Translations under genes and position numbers: made by a program | From: Zychaea mexicana | Taxonomy: Eukaryota > Mucoromycota > Mucoromycetes > Mucorales > Lichtheimiaceae | Assembly (NCBI RefSeq): GCF_025766255.1 | Contig: NW_026516673.1 | Span: 496,001 to 560,000 of the forward strand | DNA length: 64,000 bases | Reading direction: 5' to 3' | In this document: piece after piece, positions 51,001 through 63,774 of the stretch | How positions within the stretch are numbered: position 1 is the first letter of the stretch | How the letters are laid out: each line of letters starts with the position of its first letter | The notes under the pieces: generated by a model | What the model saw: the letters and a program-made list of their open reading frames with translations, nothing else | Database searches by the model: none | What the model was told of the DNA's origin: nothing

Positions 51001-51207
51001 GAGGAGGAGCAGCAGCAGCATCAGGAGCAGACGCTGCCACAAGTGCTCCCTCACTAGATGTTCCTGAATCTTCGACAGGCAGCCTAGATGATTTAGAAAA
51101 GGTAAATAGCGCAGTATACGAGATGGGAAGGGAACAAGTTTTACTCACAAAAAACTTCTTTCTGATCTTAGGAATTCCAACGAATTATCGCTGCCCATGC
51201 CTTCTAA
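48079..51207 (+). CDS. SH3 and Ras-association domain polarity protein (Bud14/Tea4-like SH3)
   Basis: Six exons (48079-48534, 48624-48671, 48777-49698, 49793-50293, 50368-51101, 51172-51207) give 898 residues. An Asp/Glu run lies near residues 53-82. An SH3 domain follows at about 96-152 (ALHTFVATVEGQASVVKGD ... YWWLVSV ... GYIPAENIE), immediately continued by TPFERLARLNKHRN, a segment typical of fungal Bud14/Tea4-class SH3 proteins. A Ras-association-like domain starts near residue 398 (KLTVLRVFAGNVN ... LLIQTMERFHI), and a second ubiquitin-like segment lies near 595-640 (ISIADLTAVALDKFHI). Acidic, Gln/Ala and His/Ser tracts link them. The likely role is to couple a Ras/Rho-type GTPase or a phosphatase to polarised growth at the cell cortex. 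The exact orthology is not settled. Confidence 0.85.
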
Positions 51208-51914
51208 CTAGTCGCATAACCTCTTCTATTTTTATTACTACTCTTATCATCTCTCTTTCTTCATTTTTCAACCCCCACTTTGTCTTTCTAACACTACTCG
51301 CACACTGTCACGCACTCTCACAACCCACGACACTCCAAACCTGTAAAAACATTTGTTCTTCATGCGCGCGATTATAGTAGATGAGCATCCTTCTCCTCGT
51401 TGTCCAGCATATATTCATTCCTAGTTAACCTTTCTCTCATTATTTAGTAGCCTCATATAACAATATATATATATATATATATCTACATATATCTGATATC
51501 CACCACCCCGCCCTTCAACCTTTCGCAGACAAGCCCACACACATCACTTGTGTTGATTATCTTCCTATCCTCAACTCTTATACAATATGACCCCTCTTTC
51601 CTGTTAGTACAATTAGTGTCGTTTGATAATAGAACTATTTCATAATATCAAACGAAAATAGAGGGGGGCAAAAGCGTGGTAAAAAAAAAGAAGAGCGTTT
51701 TGTAAAATACCCCTTCATCCCATATAGCTTATTTTGTGTTCGCTTCGGTGCGGTATCCGCAAGTACTGTGCTTTGCGCTCGGCGACAACCGGATCTCGAA
51801 TTTAATCCCGGAGCGAACCGTCACGTCAAGTTGGGGTGGGGGCGGATTCCCGTGGTTTCCAAGTTACCCCCGAGCCCACCATTTTTTCACTTTTTTTCCA
51901 ACTTTTTTCCAACG
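51208..51914. other. Intergenic with (AT)n
   Basis: 3' region of the SH3/RA gene and promoter of PDX1. A (TA)n run is at 51462-51482. No gene recognised. Confidence 0.5.
51462..51482. repeat. (AT)n microsatellite
   Basis: AT run of about 21 bp in the 3' region of the SH3/RA gene. Confidence 0.85.
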
Positions 51915-53880
51915 ATGCATCGGTTTCTTGCGCGTTCGTCCAAAGCATGCATTGCCGGTAAGCATTAACGTACTCAATACACACGCAAACGAACGTCAAA
52001 CCAACTTTTAGTTTTATTGAAAACCAGGATTCCATACGTCCGCTTCGCGTGCTGCCATCAGTCGCTTTAATATGCCTGCCATGAGCCCTACCATGACCGA
52101 AGGAACGATCCATCAGTGGAAAATCCAGGAAGGCATGTTGCGTTATCCTCCATCCTTTTCATTGTGGAAATGAAAATGTATAACGAAGAAAGAGGAGAGT
52201 TGAAAAATATAGACCAAATGGCTAAACGAAAACGGGAAATATGTATTATATAGGTGAGAGCTTTTCCGCTGGCGACGTCTTGCTCGAGTTGGAAACCGAC
52301 AAGGCCCAGATCGATGTTGAGGCGCCTGAGGACGGTATCCTTGCCAAGATTGTGGTAAGTTGTGAAGGAGAGAAGGCATGCAGGCTTTGGTTATTACTAT
52401 CAGATCGTATATCTAAGAGAGAACAATGTATATTTCGGAATTTGTTTTAAATGTATAGCTTGGAAATGGCGAAAAAGCGGCAGTGAATACCGCTATTGCA
52501 TTGCTGGCTGAAGAAGGCGACGACTTGTCCAACGTTGAGATGCCCGCAGAGGAGTCTGGCTCGGCATCGTCGCCACCACCGCCCACGGAAGAGCCCAAGC
52601 GTAAGTAATACGAATCATTAGTGTTGCTGCTACTGTTGGCATTAATTTCACACGATTATTGCTGGTATATCCACAAACTCAACGAAATTTCCCAATTATA
52701 GAAGAAGCATCCAAACCCGCACCCGCACAGCCATCCACACCCCTGGACCATCACGATCTCGACACAAGCAAGCTAAAGAAGCCATTATCTCCAGCAGTGC
52801 TTAGCCTTGTTTTGAAGAATCACATCAAGGACTTGGGTGCCATCAAGGCGTCCGGTCCCGGTGGCCGTATCTTGAAGGGTGACGTACTTGCACATCTTGG
52901 ACTGATTCCATACAAACCTGCACCCGCACCTAGAACGTCGATTGCCCCACCACGAGAAGAGATTGTATTTGCCAAGGTAAAATAATGTTTTGGAGAAGGG
53001 AGGGCCAAAAAGGACATGTTGGTGGAGGCAGGAATTTCCACCAATGCTCACATTTTGGGGGTGAATCACCCACTGTTAGCCCGCCAAGCCTGTAGTCAAA
53101 GAAGAGAAGCCATTGCCTCCCAACTTTATCAGCAAGCAGGTTGCCGTGGACGATTTGTTTGCTTTGCGCACTACACTAAACTGTAAGTGATGATTCCGGA
53201 CGGGAATTAGTGCTTTAGAAGACACCAGCAATTGACTAATGATATCTCTCTGTGTGTGCTTGTAGCACAAAACCGCACCAATGTCAGTGTGAACGACTTT
53301 ATTGCAAAGGCCGCCTCGCGAGCATTGCAGGATGTCGTTGCCAAAGCACCCAAATCCACCAGCGGAGTCGTTTGCAAGACCGATGCTGCCACATTCTCTG
53401 AATCATACAAGGGCGGATCCTTCAAGTAAGCTTTCTTCATAGGATATAACCCTCTTGGTGGAGAATATGGCGTCATTTACAATTAAGTTTCTGCTTTTGA
53501 TTAGGGTCTTCCACTTGGCGCCACCCACCTACGACTTCATCAACGACTCATACGAACCCTCAAAGCCCTACATGCTGAACGTCAGCTCTAGCAAATCCAT
53601 GTCTTCCGGCAAATCAGCACAATCCAGCGACGATGAAATGCTCGAACTGATTGGATTCCTTGGCGGCGAAAAGCCAGCACAGGAGGCACCTCGTGCAGTA
53701 CGATTGACAGGTGGTGACGCTCGAATTGATTTCAGCAATCAGCCCAAGGCGCTGGCGCAGCAAGTAGAGTTGAAGCTGCAAGGCGGTGCACCAGGCAAGA
53801 TTTTGAATGATCAAAATGCCACCGTTTTCCTTGACCGTGTAGAATATTACGTTAGAAACCCCAGTGAATTGACTGTTTGA
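51915..53880 (+). CDS. PDX1: Pyruvate dehydrogenase complex E3-binding protein (protein X)
   Basis: Mitochondrial matrix protein that tethers E3 (dihydrolipoamide dehydrogenase) to the PDH core. Eight exons (51915-51957, 52028-52132, 52254-52354, 52459-52600, 52702-52976, 53080-53182, 53266-53425, 53505-53880) give 434 residues. The N-terminus is an Arg/Ser/Ala-rich presequence. The lipoyl domain runs from [12 protein letters not shown] to about residue 110, with the lipoyl lysine Lys66 in ETDKAQ. The peripheral subunit-binding domain is at about 158-197 ([13 protein letters not shown] ... [18 protein letters not shown]). The C-terminal domain is reduced and lacks the catalytic HxxxDG of E2, which separates it from dihydrolipoamide acetyltransferase. 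The second intron starts with GC (GCATGT), required to keep frame. Confidence 0.9.
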
Positions 53881-56800
53881 AAGGAAAAAAAACTAAATAA
53901 GCCGACCTTCCGCTCTCAGTTCCCTTGCCATCATCCACCACACATTATATACTTTTAATAAAAAGACACAACAAGCACACACTTCAGGTTCATATTCTGG
54001 CTTGGGACTTTACCCAGCTCGGGATATCACACCCGCCATACATAAATTGACAGGAAGACCATTTTCATCGTGACAACAAAAGAGCAACAAGGCTGACGAT
54101 ACACCTCAAAGAAAATGTTAGATCTGGTATAACACCTTCACCCTCTTCTTGTTGAGCAAACGTAACATATACATAAAGTTTCGGAAATTCAGAGCAACAT
54201 CCACTCTGAATGCATGGGTCAGTGTGGGCAGCGATTATCATAGAAGCGGCAAGCCTAGCTGCCGGACCTTTGGGTAACAAAAACCAGCACAGCCAAGTCC
54301 GCATGACACGCACCATATAAATCCATCTTGAACCATCAAGTGTTTTTGGATTCATATCACGAATTACACCTTTTTTCAAAGTAATTTGCTAGGCTGCTGA
54401 GGTCCCGTCTAATGTCCAATCCTGAAAGCTTCTTTTCTAGCACATTATTGTTGGTCTCCTCGTTGTACTAGCACAAAATGTTATGATCAAAGTGCATATC
54501 GTGTGATAACGGTATATGTAGGGTCGAATGAAGCCTGCCCTTCCCTGACGCTAGGAATAGGACGGCGCAATCGCAGCAGCAATGCTATCAACACAGCTAA
54601 GTCTTGTGATGAGGAAGATTATTTATTCTTCTTACCAACGGCTTTGAGAATTACGTAAAGCGAAAAGCCAGGCTCTTCGAGTTCTTGCTCTAAAATTTCT
54701 ACCCAATAATAAAGTCAATTAATTTATATGTATTACTGCAAGGATACAAAGAGGACACCGTTTGTTGAAAATAAAGGCGATATATATTTTCAAAGAAACT
54801 TTATGTTTATGTCAATGTGCAGCGAGAAAGTGAAATGTATATACAAGGGATTTATACGAACATCATAATGAAAGAGATATGAGGATATGAGGGATAAGAT
54901 GTACATACTGTGCAGAAGAGATAGCCTCAAGGTCGGTTCGATCTACTAATTGTCTTTCTATTATTTGGGGTCAGCTGGTAAGTATAAGCGGTAAGAATCG
55001 GGCATGTTGGTGTCAGCTTGTCAAGAGTGGAAACAAAGAGATTGGTGTTATCAGTAGCGATGTCGATACTTGACTTCACTATTGTCTCGATCTGCCAAGT
55101 GGTATTGATCAAGGTGGTCATATAAGAAACCAAGTTTCGTGAATCGTTTGGAATGTCCAGAGGTCCCATTGTTGTCAGCGAATTATATGGCCGGCGGGAC
55201 AGTTGATGACAAGACATGTCATTTTCAGTCCCTAAAGTTGATTATAATGATAGATGAAAAATGTGAACCATATGTACAAGACAGAATTAACAAATCACCC
55301 GCAAATCTGAAGCCACAAGTCATCATACTGTGTAGTTTGGTCGGGCTGCCAGTGGCAAGCTTACATAGCATTTCCCTCATTTTTTGGGCGAACCAATTCG
55401 CTTTCGACTAGACCTTTCAAGCTGGCTGATACCTGCACGGCACCTGCTTCAGCATAGACATAATTTGTTGCTGCCATAGACAAAAGGCTTGTCGCGTCTT
55501 CCCTGAGGACTTAGGCCCCAAACACATTCCCCGTAAGCGAGCGTTCGGAAATTTGAGCCTTTTGCATTTTTCAGTCCTGCAAGACATTTCAAAAATCCCG
55601 CATGATCTAATGTGAGGCGGCGCTCGTCTTTTCGCCTCTACGTTAATGATAGTTTCTAGTTGATGCATATTCAATATTATAGAACTACCTTACCCTCGCA
55701 CTTTGAAGTTTGACACGTCAAAAACTGATTCCTTGACAAAGCCCCAGACGTGATGCTAGATATCTCTCTCAATGTAAGCCGGTCACTGGCAGATACTTGT
55801 AGAAAAATTGATCAAGTGTTCTGGAGATGGTTTTGTGTGCCCAATGGAGCTAAGGATCCTGCAATGGGTGGAACTGCTCGTACTTTGCTACGGCGAAGAT
55901 ACCCTCTAAAGTTACCTGAATATATAAACATATATAAGTCAATGTTTAACACACCAAACTACTTTTGTTAGGAAGCCGTGTAGATACAGTACCAAGCCTT
56001 TATATCGGTTGAGATAATCGACTACCTCAGCGGGGATCGTAGGTACAGCGACTGCGGCCTTTTTCTTTTGTAATGGGTTCCATCAACAGCACATCATGAA
56101 ATGTTTTTGACTGTCAGAATAGTTTGCTTGGTTTAGGCTGCTGTCATTTTGTAATAAAGAAATCTGTCGTTCATCAGAACGTTCTTAGTGAGTTGCAAGA
56201 GAGAGAACGGTACATCACTCCACTGACTCAAATCTAAAACATGAACGTAGCGACTTTGAGATTACCGAGTTAACACAGATCAGTACAGCATTACTGCTCT
56301 TTTATGGCTCAACCAAGAGTTTTCTTATCACTACATAGTCAGCAGTTTCATTACTTTATTGCTTTATGTATAGCAAATTATTTCGGATACACGTTGTTGT
56401 CAATAAAAAATTAGCAGATAGTCTAATTATTGTGCGATCCATATAGTTCTTTGATATTGAACTTGGATTGACTACGTGATAAGTTGTAATAAAGACCCTC
56501 TTTCCCAAAACCCACAATCTGTTTCTGCTCGCAACAATTATCGCTATGATATCCTTCATATTTTCGCTAGTATGTAATCTTCAACCGACTGCTTTAATCA
56601 ACAGATATCCCCATCACTCTTGCAATTTTTCTTTAACAGACCCTGTGTCTGAACGTCAGGAGTTAACCTGACTAAGATTCATCCATTGGTGGGACGTAGA
56701 GACATCGCTACTCTTACGATATCCTTTAGACTGCACCACATCAAGAATCGCATCTTCTTTTTTCTCCGATCAAGACAACGATATGTCTCAGGCAGCTGAT

Positions 56801-59800
56801 GAATTGAATTGTATCAACCAGTAGAGATGGGCAGGCACCTGATCCGAGACAAGAGGGACCGATAGCTTAGATACACGCTTTCCGTGACACTGGGGACTTA
56901 TAAAAAGCCAGATTATCCAGATAAGCATATCCGCGCGCTCAAAAGAGCTAAGGACCTTTGTCCTGATCGACACTATCGCTCACTTTCCACTTTTACAATG
57001 TTCTAAAGAAACAAAACATTCTGATAGTATGTCTTTTGTCAATGTATGTGATTCATTCGACCACTTTAATATACATATAATAAACAAGATGAACGTATCG
57101 TGTAAAAACAAGGCAACATCAAGCACGCGTATGAAAATCCAAGATGGTAATTTATTGTTTATAAAAGCCTTCAGAAGACTTTGAAATTTCAAAGAGCATC
57201 AAGTTATAAACATTTATTTTTTGACGACGTGGAAGCATTAAGTATCAAGCGCCTACATTATCAAGGAATAGTCAATCACTTCTGATTTCACAATGAGGAA
57301 CATGTTAGCCCACACTACCCCGCACCCCATCCACTACTCGGCACACACGCTTACTTTAACGACACGGATTTAATTAGCCCCGCGTTCGCCAGCATGGCGG
57401 CCCAGTACACATCAACTTTTCGCTGTCCAGCCAAACGTAACACTTGTCGAAAGGTGCGGTTCCTGCTACTACAAGAAAAAGAGAAAACCACGCAAGCGTA
57501 ATTTTCGTTTAACTAGCATATCACCCCACTCCATCCACCCTACCCGTTTTCCATGATACCTGCTCTCTTCGTTGATAAGTCCACCAGACGACAGCCCTCG
57601 CAGTTAAAGACGCGCCGCTGCTCGGGACCGCGTCATCGTTCAACAAGAAGAGGGTGTAAAAAAAAGGTGAATATAATAAACAAAGATCGCAGAGAGAGTT
57701 CCAAACTGAGAGGCAAGCCCTTCCCCAGCGTCCACAAACCCACTTGGGAGTACACAACTACGCGAGTAACTCAAACAGCAGAAGGTTCCCTTGATGGTGT
57801 AAGAATGCCCCAGGAGCAGCCAGCCACGGTCAGAGATGCAGGACTAGCCACACTTGGAGCTCTTGGTAATAAGATAAAAAGAAAGGCTTCGCAGCCACTG
57901 GTCGCCGGACAAGTAGGGATTCGTCCTCTCTTACTCTGAATACTCGTAGAGGGCATATACTTGGAGCCGGTTACGGTTTAGGACCACTAGGCATGCTCAT
58001 GTCAGCCCGCCATGCACAGCAGATCCAAAGGCGGCCAACCCTCAAACCCGCACGCTCGCTGCACACTTTGGGCAGTCTGCTGACATGAGATGCCTAAAAG
58101 AAAAAGTAAAAGGGAGCGAACAAGTGATCCCAAGCAGCATCGCGTGCCTGCAATCATGGAAAAGAAAGAAAAAAAATAATTATTGAGAACATGTTATCAG
58201 AATTTACAGAAATTAAGATTGAAGAGAAAGCAACCATTCAAAAGTGTTCTGCGTCTCTTACCTAACGTTTTTTAACGTTGATCAGGGGCAGTTTGAGTCG
58301 TACCCCAGACTTTCGGAAGGCTCTTGTGTGAAGCAAAGCTCAATGGCAATGTTTCGAGCAAACCGGGCTTCTATTGCAAAAAAAAGCCAGTTATAAATGC
58401 TTGAAAACGAAAGTAAATGCCATAATGATTAACGTTTGTTTCTATTTCAAAAGTGCTAACAAGTGCTAAAGCTACGAAATCTCTTTATACATACTTGTTG
58501 TCGTTTTGCGGGCTACAACTGTTGATTGCTGTTTTGTACACTTTGTGAGATGTTGATTTGGTGCAGAGCAAGCACTTTTTTGCAGGTGAAGGTGCAGAGC
58601 ACACACTGGAAAATACGCGCTAAAAAAACACGTCACAGAAATTCAGCCCCGCAGTAACGTCATCTAATCTCTTATGATATTGCTACTGTGCATCTTTCAT
58701 CAAAAGAGCTATAGAGAAAGAAGTTTTCGAACTTAAAGAAGTTGCCTGTCATTGTCTTGGGTGTCGTTTCCAAGCAGTGCATGAATGTTTCACAACTGCA
58801 AGGCAGCTCCGCTTACTTTTGTGGCAGATGTAGTACCTGAACTGTCGCCGCAGAAATCAGCGACAAAAACAGAAGCAAGGAAAAAAGGATCTACAGGTGT
58901 TCCGTGCCAGAAAGTTGATATACTAACCCAAATCAACGCTACGCTTTTGAATACGCTTTTTTGAAATGGATGCAAAATACAGGAGTTGCATAAGCGCTAG
59001 TTCTAACACCAAGTAGAAGCAAACACCTAATAAACGCAAAAGGAACGCAGTATAAATAACCTTATCCCCTGTCTCAATTCAATTTAACATGTTCCTTCAA
59101 TCTGTTTTGAGCATATATATCCGCCAAGACCGTTGTCTTTGTTTGCAAAGTCTTACAAGAACACAACTTATGAAAGTATAATATATCTCATCCATTTCTT
59201 GCTTGGTGAAATAATTATATTGTTGAGCCACACTGGGTGATTGCTACCCAGTATAGATGAATGCTCAGGGCTATATATATATATGAATATGTGAGCTCAT
59301 TAATTGTACCGTTATTTCGACGAGAAAATGAACTGCGAATCACATAGTGTTCGGCTGTACATCTCAGCGCAAACTCCACTACTTTTCCAGTGCTCAATTT
59401 CCGCATTGTAATCTTATTTTGGCTATCGTATATGTTGCGAATAGCTGCTAGATCCACTGGCAGCGATGTTTTCGTTGTCGGACTGCTTGTTCTATGGCAT
59501 CCAATCCGGCAGCACTGGTTGTATTCACAACTGAGCTAATGGATGGCTTTAAAAGCTATTTTTTATGAGGAACAATCTATTCAAACTAATTTGTTGTATT
59601 TTATCCAATAGTGATAAATAATAACGTTTCCTTAGTTTTAAAAAAGTTGTTTCTAAGCATACACTTGCTGTGATCAGGCACGTTTGTTCTCCTGGAATTG
59701 TCAACTAAGTTACATACGCAAGATTAAGCGTCCCAAAGAACATGTGTACTTGCTGGCGGACGGTAGATCCTGATTTTTGATTCGCTATTAAGATAGCATC

Positions 59801-60378
59801 AGGCTACTACACATTATGTTGCCCTCTAATAGAATAGCACTCCCTTGGTATTTGCAACTTATATGTTAATGACGATGAATAAAAAGTCTTTTATATATTT
59901 TAAAAATATGTAACTTGTTTTCCGTGTGCTATGGTATTAAAGATGATATATACATAAGTCGATTGAGATAGAAAGTTTAAAAACTGTACTACGTAAGAGT
60001 ATAATTAATGATATTATATGTGCCGGGGAGATCAAATGACAAAACGTGATCCTATTAACTTCTTTATAGCAGATCCTGTAGATCCCACTAATTGCTTTCC
60101 AGAAGAATATATACTTGACGAAAAAAATGCTAATATATAATAAACGACGAGGATCAGCCATAATTTAGCAAAGCGAACATCACAGTTTGTAGCAACCCCA
60201 CCGATGACAAAAGTGTCATTTAGCTTCATTAGACCTTATCAATCTGTTACACACCTTGAACGGGTTCCATACCAATACTAATGATAGCTTGAGTCCATAA
60301 AATGTAGAAAGAAACTTGTTGGCGACATCTGACTCTGATTATTGTCCCGAAACACCAACACTGTTTAGCGGTGGTGGA
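53881..60378. other. Gene-poor 6.5 kb block
   Basis: No gene can be supported. Protein-like but unplaced frames: + 55750-55971 (includes RSLADTCRKIDQVFWRWFC), minus 54927-55217, and + 57553-57939 (128 codons, Arg/Lys-rich, could be extended upstream from an ATG near 57395 only with a weak GTGCGG donor). An 11-bp perfect inverted repeat CTCATGTCAGC / GCTGACATGAG brackets about 75 bp near 57996-58088. (TA)n occurs at 59272-59284. The block may contain decayed genes or mobile elements too old to recognise by eye. Confidence 0.45.
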
Positions 60379-62379
60379 TTATGCAATTGATTCATCATCT
60401 TCGTCAATAACCCATGAGCTTTCGCGTTGATTTGACGAGCCATAGTTGATAAAAGTCGGATTGGCGCCTGGATCGAACTTGTAACGATAGTTTTTGTCAA
60501 ACATTCGTTGTACTATAAAAAAGGCAGTAATGTTTGTTTTCTGTTACTTTCCTTGCGATTGATTGCACAACATAAGGTACAGTTAAACGCAATTTAGTCC
60601 TACCATACGGCTTTAATCCTAGTCCGAAATTATGTGTAACCAAACTTCCAAAGACAATAGTAGTCTAAATCAAAAGAGGTTAAGTTCTGATCAAAGCATG
60701 CGGTGATATTTGACCTTTCTTTTAAATTAAAAGATCTAACTTACGATGGACAGGATGATTGCCAGGCACACTAAAATATATACGCACACATCAATATATA
60801 TTGCATATACGTCAGTCAGATGTGTCTTATGCGTCGTACACACTAGAAAAGTGAGTATTCCATTTTTACTTGATTTAACCAAGCTTACCTGCCATAACCC
60901 AAAATGCCCAAGATGACGAACTTTGTTGCAGTATAATTATAAAATCAACAGCAAGGAGTCCGTGGACAACCAAAAATGCAACCATGAACCGAGGTTTTTC
61001 TGTGACGATGCCATACCGTGCAATAAAGGGAAACGGGATCTGGATGATGGTGAGAATAAAATGTAGCACGTACCAGGTGATAGCAGCGGCACTACCACGG
61101 TGGTATCCCTCTTGCGTCATGACAACGATCCAAAATATAGAGAAAACAACATGGAAAAAGCCGTCCAGCTTGAGATTGAGCAAAAACACTTGGCATTGGC
61201 GAAATCGTGCTATTTGTTCAAGACCACCCAAAAGTTAGCTGGAGTCTTTATCGCAGCAGACCACATGAAAAAGAAGCTTTAATATCTAGCTAATATTTGG
61301 TTACCTTGAAGTCTTGGATCGGCTCCTAATCGTTTGTAGACATTCCATCCAAACTGTGCATTTAAGAAGCTTGATGTTAGTAAACACACATGGTCAAAAA
61401 GGATAAAAATAGCTGTAATACCTGACGTAATAGCTTGACGCATAAAAAGGTAAAAATGACGGTCAAAACGGCCATCAATGCGGCTAAAGCTATCTCAAAC
61501 CGAAGTGCCTTGCCGAAAGCACTACGGTCCGTTGTTTGGCCTGTTGTTTCGTCCACGGAATCCACACTGCCGTTCCTGTTCATTTCCATAATTAGCATCA
61601 ACTCCGAGCTTTACCATATCCGAGCTTTTACTATGTTGACAGATCGAAAAAGACCATTTACCATTTCAGTGTCTCGCTCAGTTGGACGAGCGCCAAGATC
61701 ACACAGATGAGCTGGTTAGCAGCATGCGCCATCAATTGAATGATACTCTGCCGCACAATCTACATGTAATTCAAGGAGGAAAGGGGGAAAGGATTTAGAG
61801 AATATGTACGTGCGCCGCCGTCGCCGCCATCCATATCATCACCACCGCGCAGATCAAAACACATACAACAATACAAACACTTACAGCGTCAATACCAAGG
61901 TAAAACTGAAATACATGAAATAGAACGAAAAAGACGTTTTCATCCTTGAGTCGCTTTAAACTGATCAAAACAGACATGTAGCTGTTGCCAGATTCGTCCG
62001 GACGACTTAATGGTGAATTGGGCCCTAAACCATCGTCGCCGATAGACCGCCAAACACTCCGAGTAGCGTCTTCATGAGCAACTGCAATGAATGCTTCGAG
62101 TATGATTCCAAGAACAGTTGAAATGGCAATGGCGGTTGTATAGACGATCGTTTCTCTTGAGACTTTTACACGCGCCCACTAGGTAGAGTAGTTGTTTAAG
62201 TCGGAATAAATGAACCGACCTATTCGGTTGCTGGATTTTTCTCTCGCTCTTTCTTTTTCTCCCCCTTTTTATTGGTTTACCGATAGTTGAAGGATACGGA
62301 AAGCAAAGCTTGGTGTTTTATTATTGTCGGACAGCAGTTGTTCTTGGGGCCGTGATTGTGTTTCTTGACGTTTCGCCAT
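60379..62379 (-). CDS. Multi-pass membrane protein, UPF0658 (Golgi)-like
   Basis: Nine exons (62379-62281, 62178-61885, 61759-61662, 61608-61422, 61353-61305, 61209-60889, 60770-60745, 60664-60604, 60512-60379) sum to 422 residues. The N-terminus is cytosolic-like with Gln/Arg. About seven hydrophobic segments can be seen, among them TTAIAISTVLGIILEAFIAV, FEIALAALMAVLTVIFTFLC, VFSIFWIVVM and AFLVVHGLLAVDFIIIL. The segment FGWNVYKRLGADPRLQARFRQCQVFLLNLKLDGFF matches the style of the fungal UPF0658 Golgi membrane family, where Y-K-x-x-G-x-D precedes a Lys-Phe/Leu-Asp helix. The C-terminus is acidic. Biochemical function is unknown for the family. Two exons (26 and 49 bp) are tiny, so the model relies on frame continuity. 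Confidence 0.8.
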
Positions 62380-63774
62380 TCAAAACAAGGTAAAGTAAGT
62401 GAGCACAACAAAAAAGAGAGGGCGTCCACAATTGGGGACAGCACAGCCAAGACTTTTTTCCCTCACCCTAATGACGACGAGTACATACAGAAATTAAAGG
62501 GGGAAGGGTTGAAGTTGCATCCGGAAGGGACGCCAAACCTTATATAGTAAAGCCATGCTTTTCTTGTATAGTGTGGTTTAATATGGGCTAATGTGGCACT
62601 GTGGCACTGCTCTAATATAACGGACCCGCCATAATGTAAAAAGCTGGAGCGGCAGAAGACGATGAAACAAATCATGCAGAATGATGATGATGATGATGAT
62701 GACGACGAGGCAGCGTACTCAACCCTTTCTCTTTCTCTTTCTCTCTTTATCAAAACAGTCCAGGAGATCGTCGACAATGGCAACAAAACAAACAACAATA
62801 AGAGCACAACATTGTGTTTTATATGCACGATTGCTCTTTTTTTGATAGATCCATTATAGCAGCTTTCTAGTATAGGCAACGCCGAATCTAAAATAATGCT
62901 GCCCTGTTTCTCTGCTGCATGTAGCCTCGATAGAGATGTACGCCAGGGAAAAATGATGGTTGATGCTCATTATTCCGCAAGAGAGTCATCGGATAAGCTT
63001 AGGTACCCAGGCAAGCGTCTTCCGTTCGTCTGCTGAGCTGTTTATTTTGTTCTGCGTTAAGCGTCACAAGATCAAATAGTAGCGATAACCCCCTTGCTCG
63101 CCTTGTTATTTCTTTGTTGCTAAAGTACTTGCCATACTGCTACTACTATCTACTACCGCTATCGCTATGCTGCTAGCGTGAGCGCCTAGATGTTTCGAAT
63201 GTTACCACTCCGCCTTGTTCTTGCTACGTGCACTAGGTAGTTCTTATTGATATGAAACAGCAAAATAAAACAATTCATTCTCAGAGGTCAAAACGCTGTA
63301 ACAGTCGTGCAGGAAAAAAGAAGAGAGTGAGAGAGTGGAGTGGAGTGGGTAGTGTCAAGACAACTCGGCGTAGCACCAGCTGAACCCCGTTTTATACTTT
63401 TCTTTCTTTCCCTTCTCTCTTTCCTTCTTTCTTTCTTTATCTCAAAGGGCAAATTGCATACTACTTCAATCGGTCGTACCATTGCATGAAGAGCACCAGT
63501 AGCGTACTTTTTCTTCATCTGCCCTTATAGTTTGCCTTTAGCTTTTAATATTGTCATCCTCCTCCTCCTCCTCCCCCACCCATCCGCCACCTTTTCATCT
63601 GTTTCATACGACCGCCTTTCCCTTACTTACGTATCTCGCACATATACACCTCATATACAGCACGCATACAATCCAATACTTCATTAATTACGTGTTGTCA
63701 CTCGCTCCCTGTTCCTATTTTAAACCTATCCTTTATTGCGATTCCCGTTCTTTCTAGCCACAACCTGAGTGGTT
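62380..63774. other. Divergent intergenic region
   Basis: Promoter space between the minus-strand membrane protein gene and the + gene at the right edge. It contains (GAT)n at 62681-62700, CT-rich tracts (62733-62752, 63398-63440) and (TCC)n near 63555-63574. Short frames here have no support. Confidence 0.5.
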
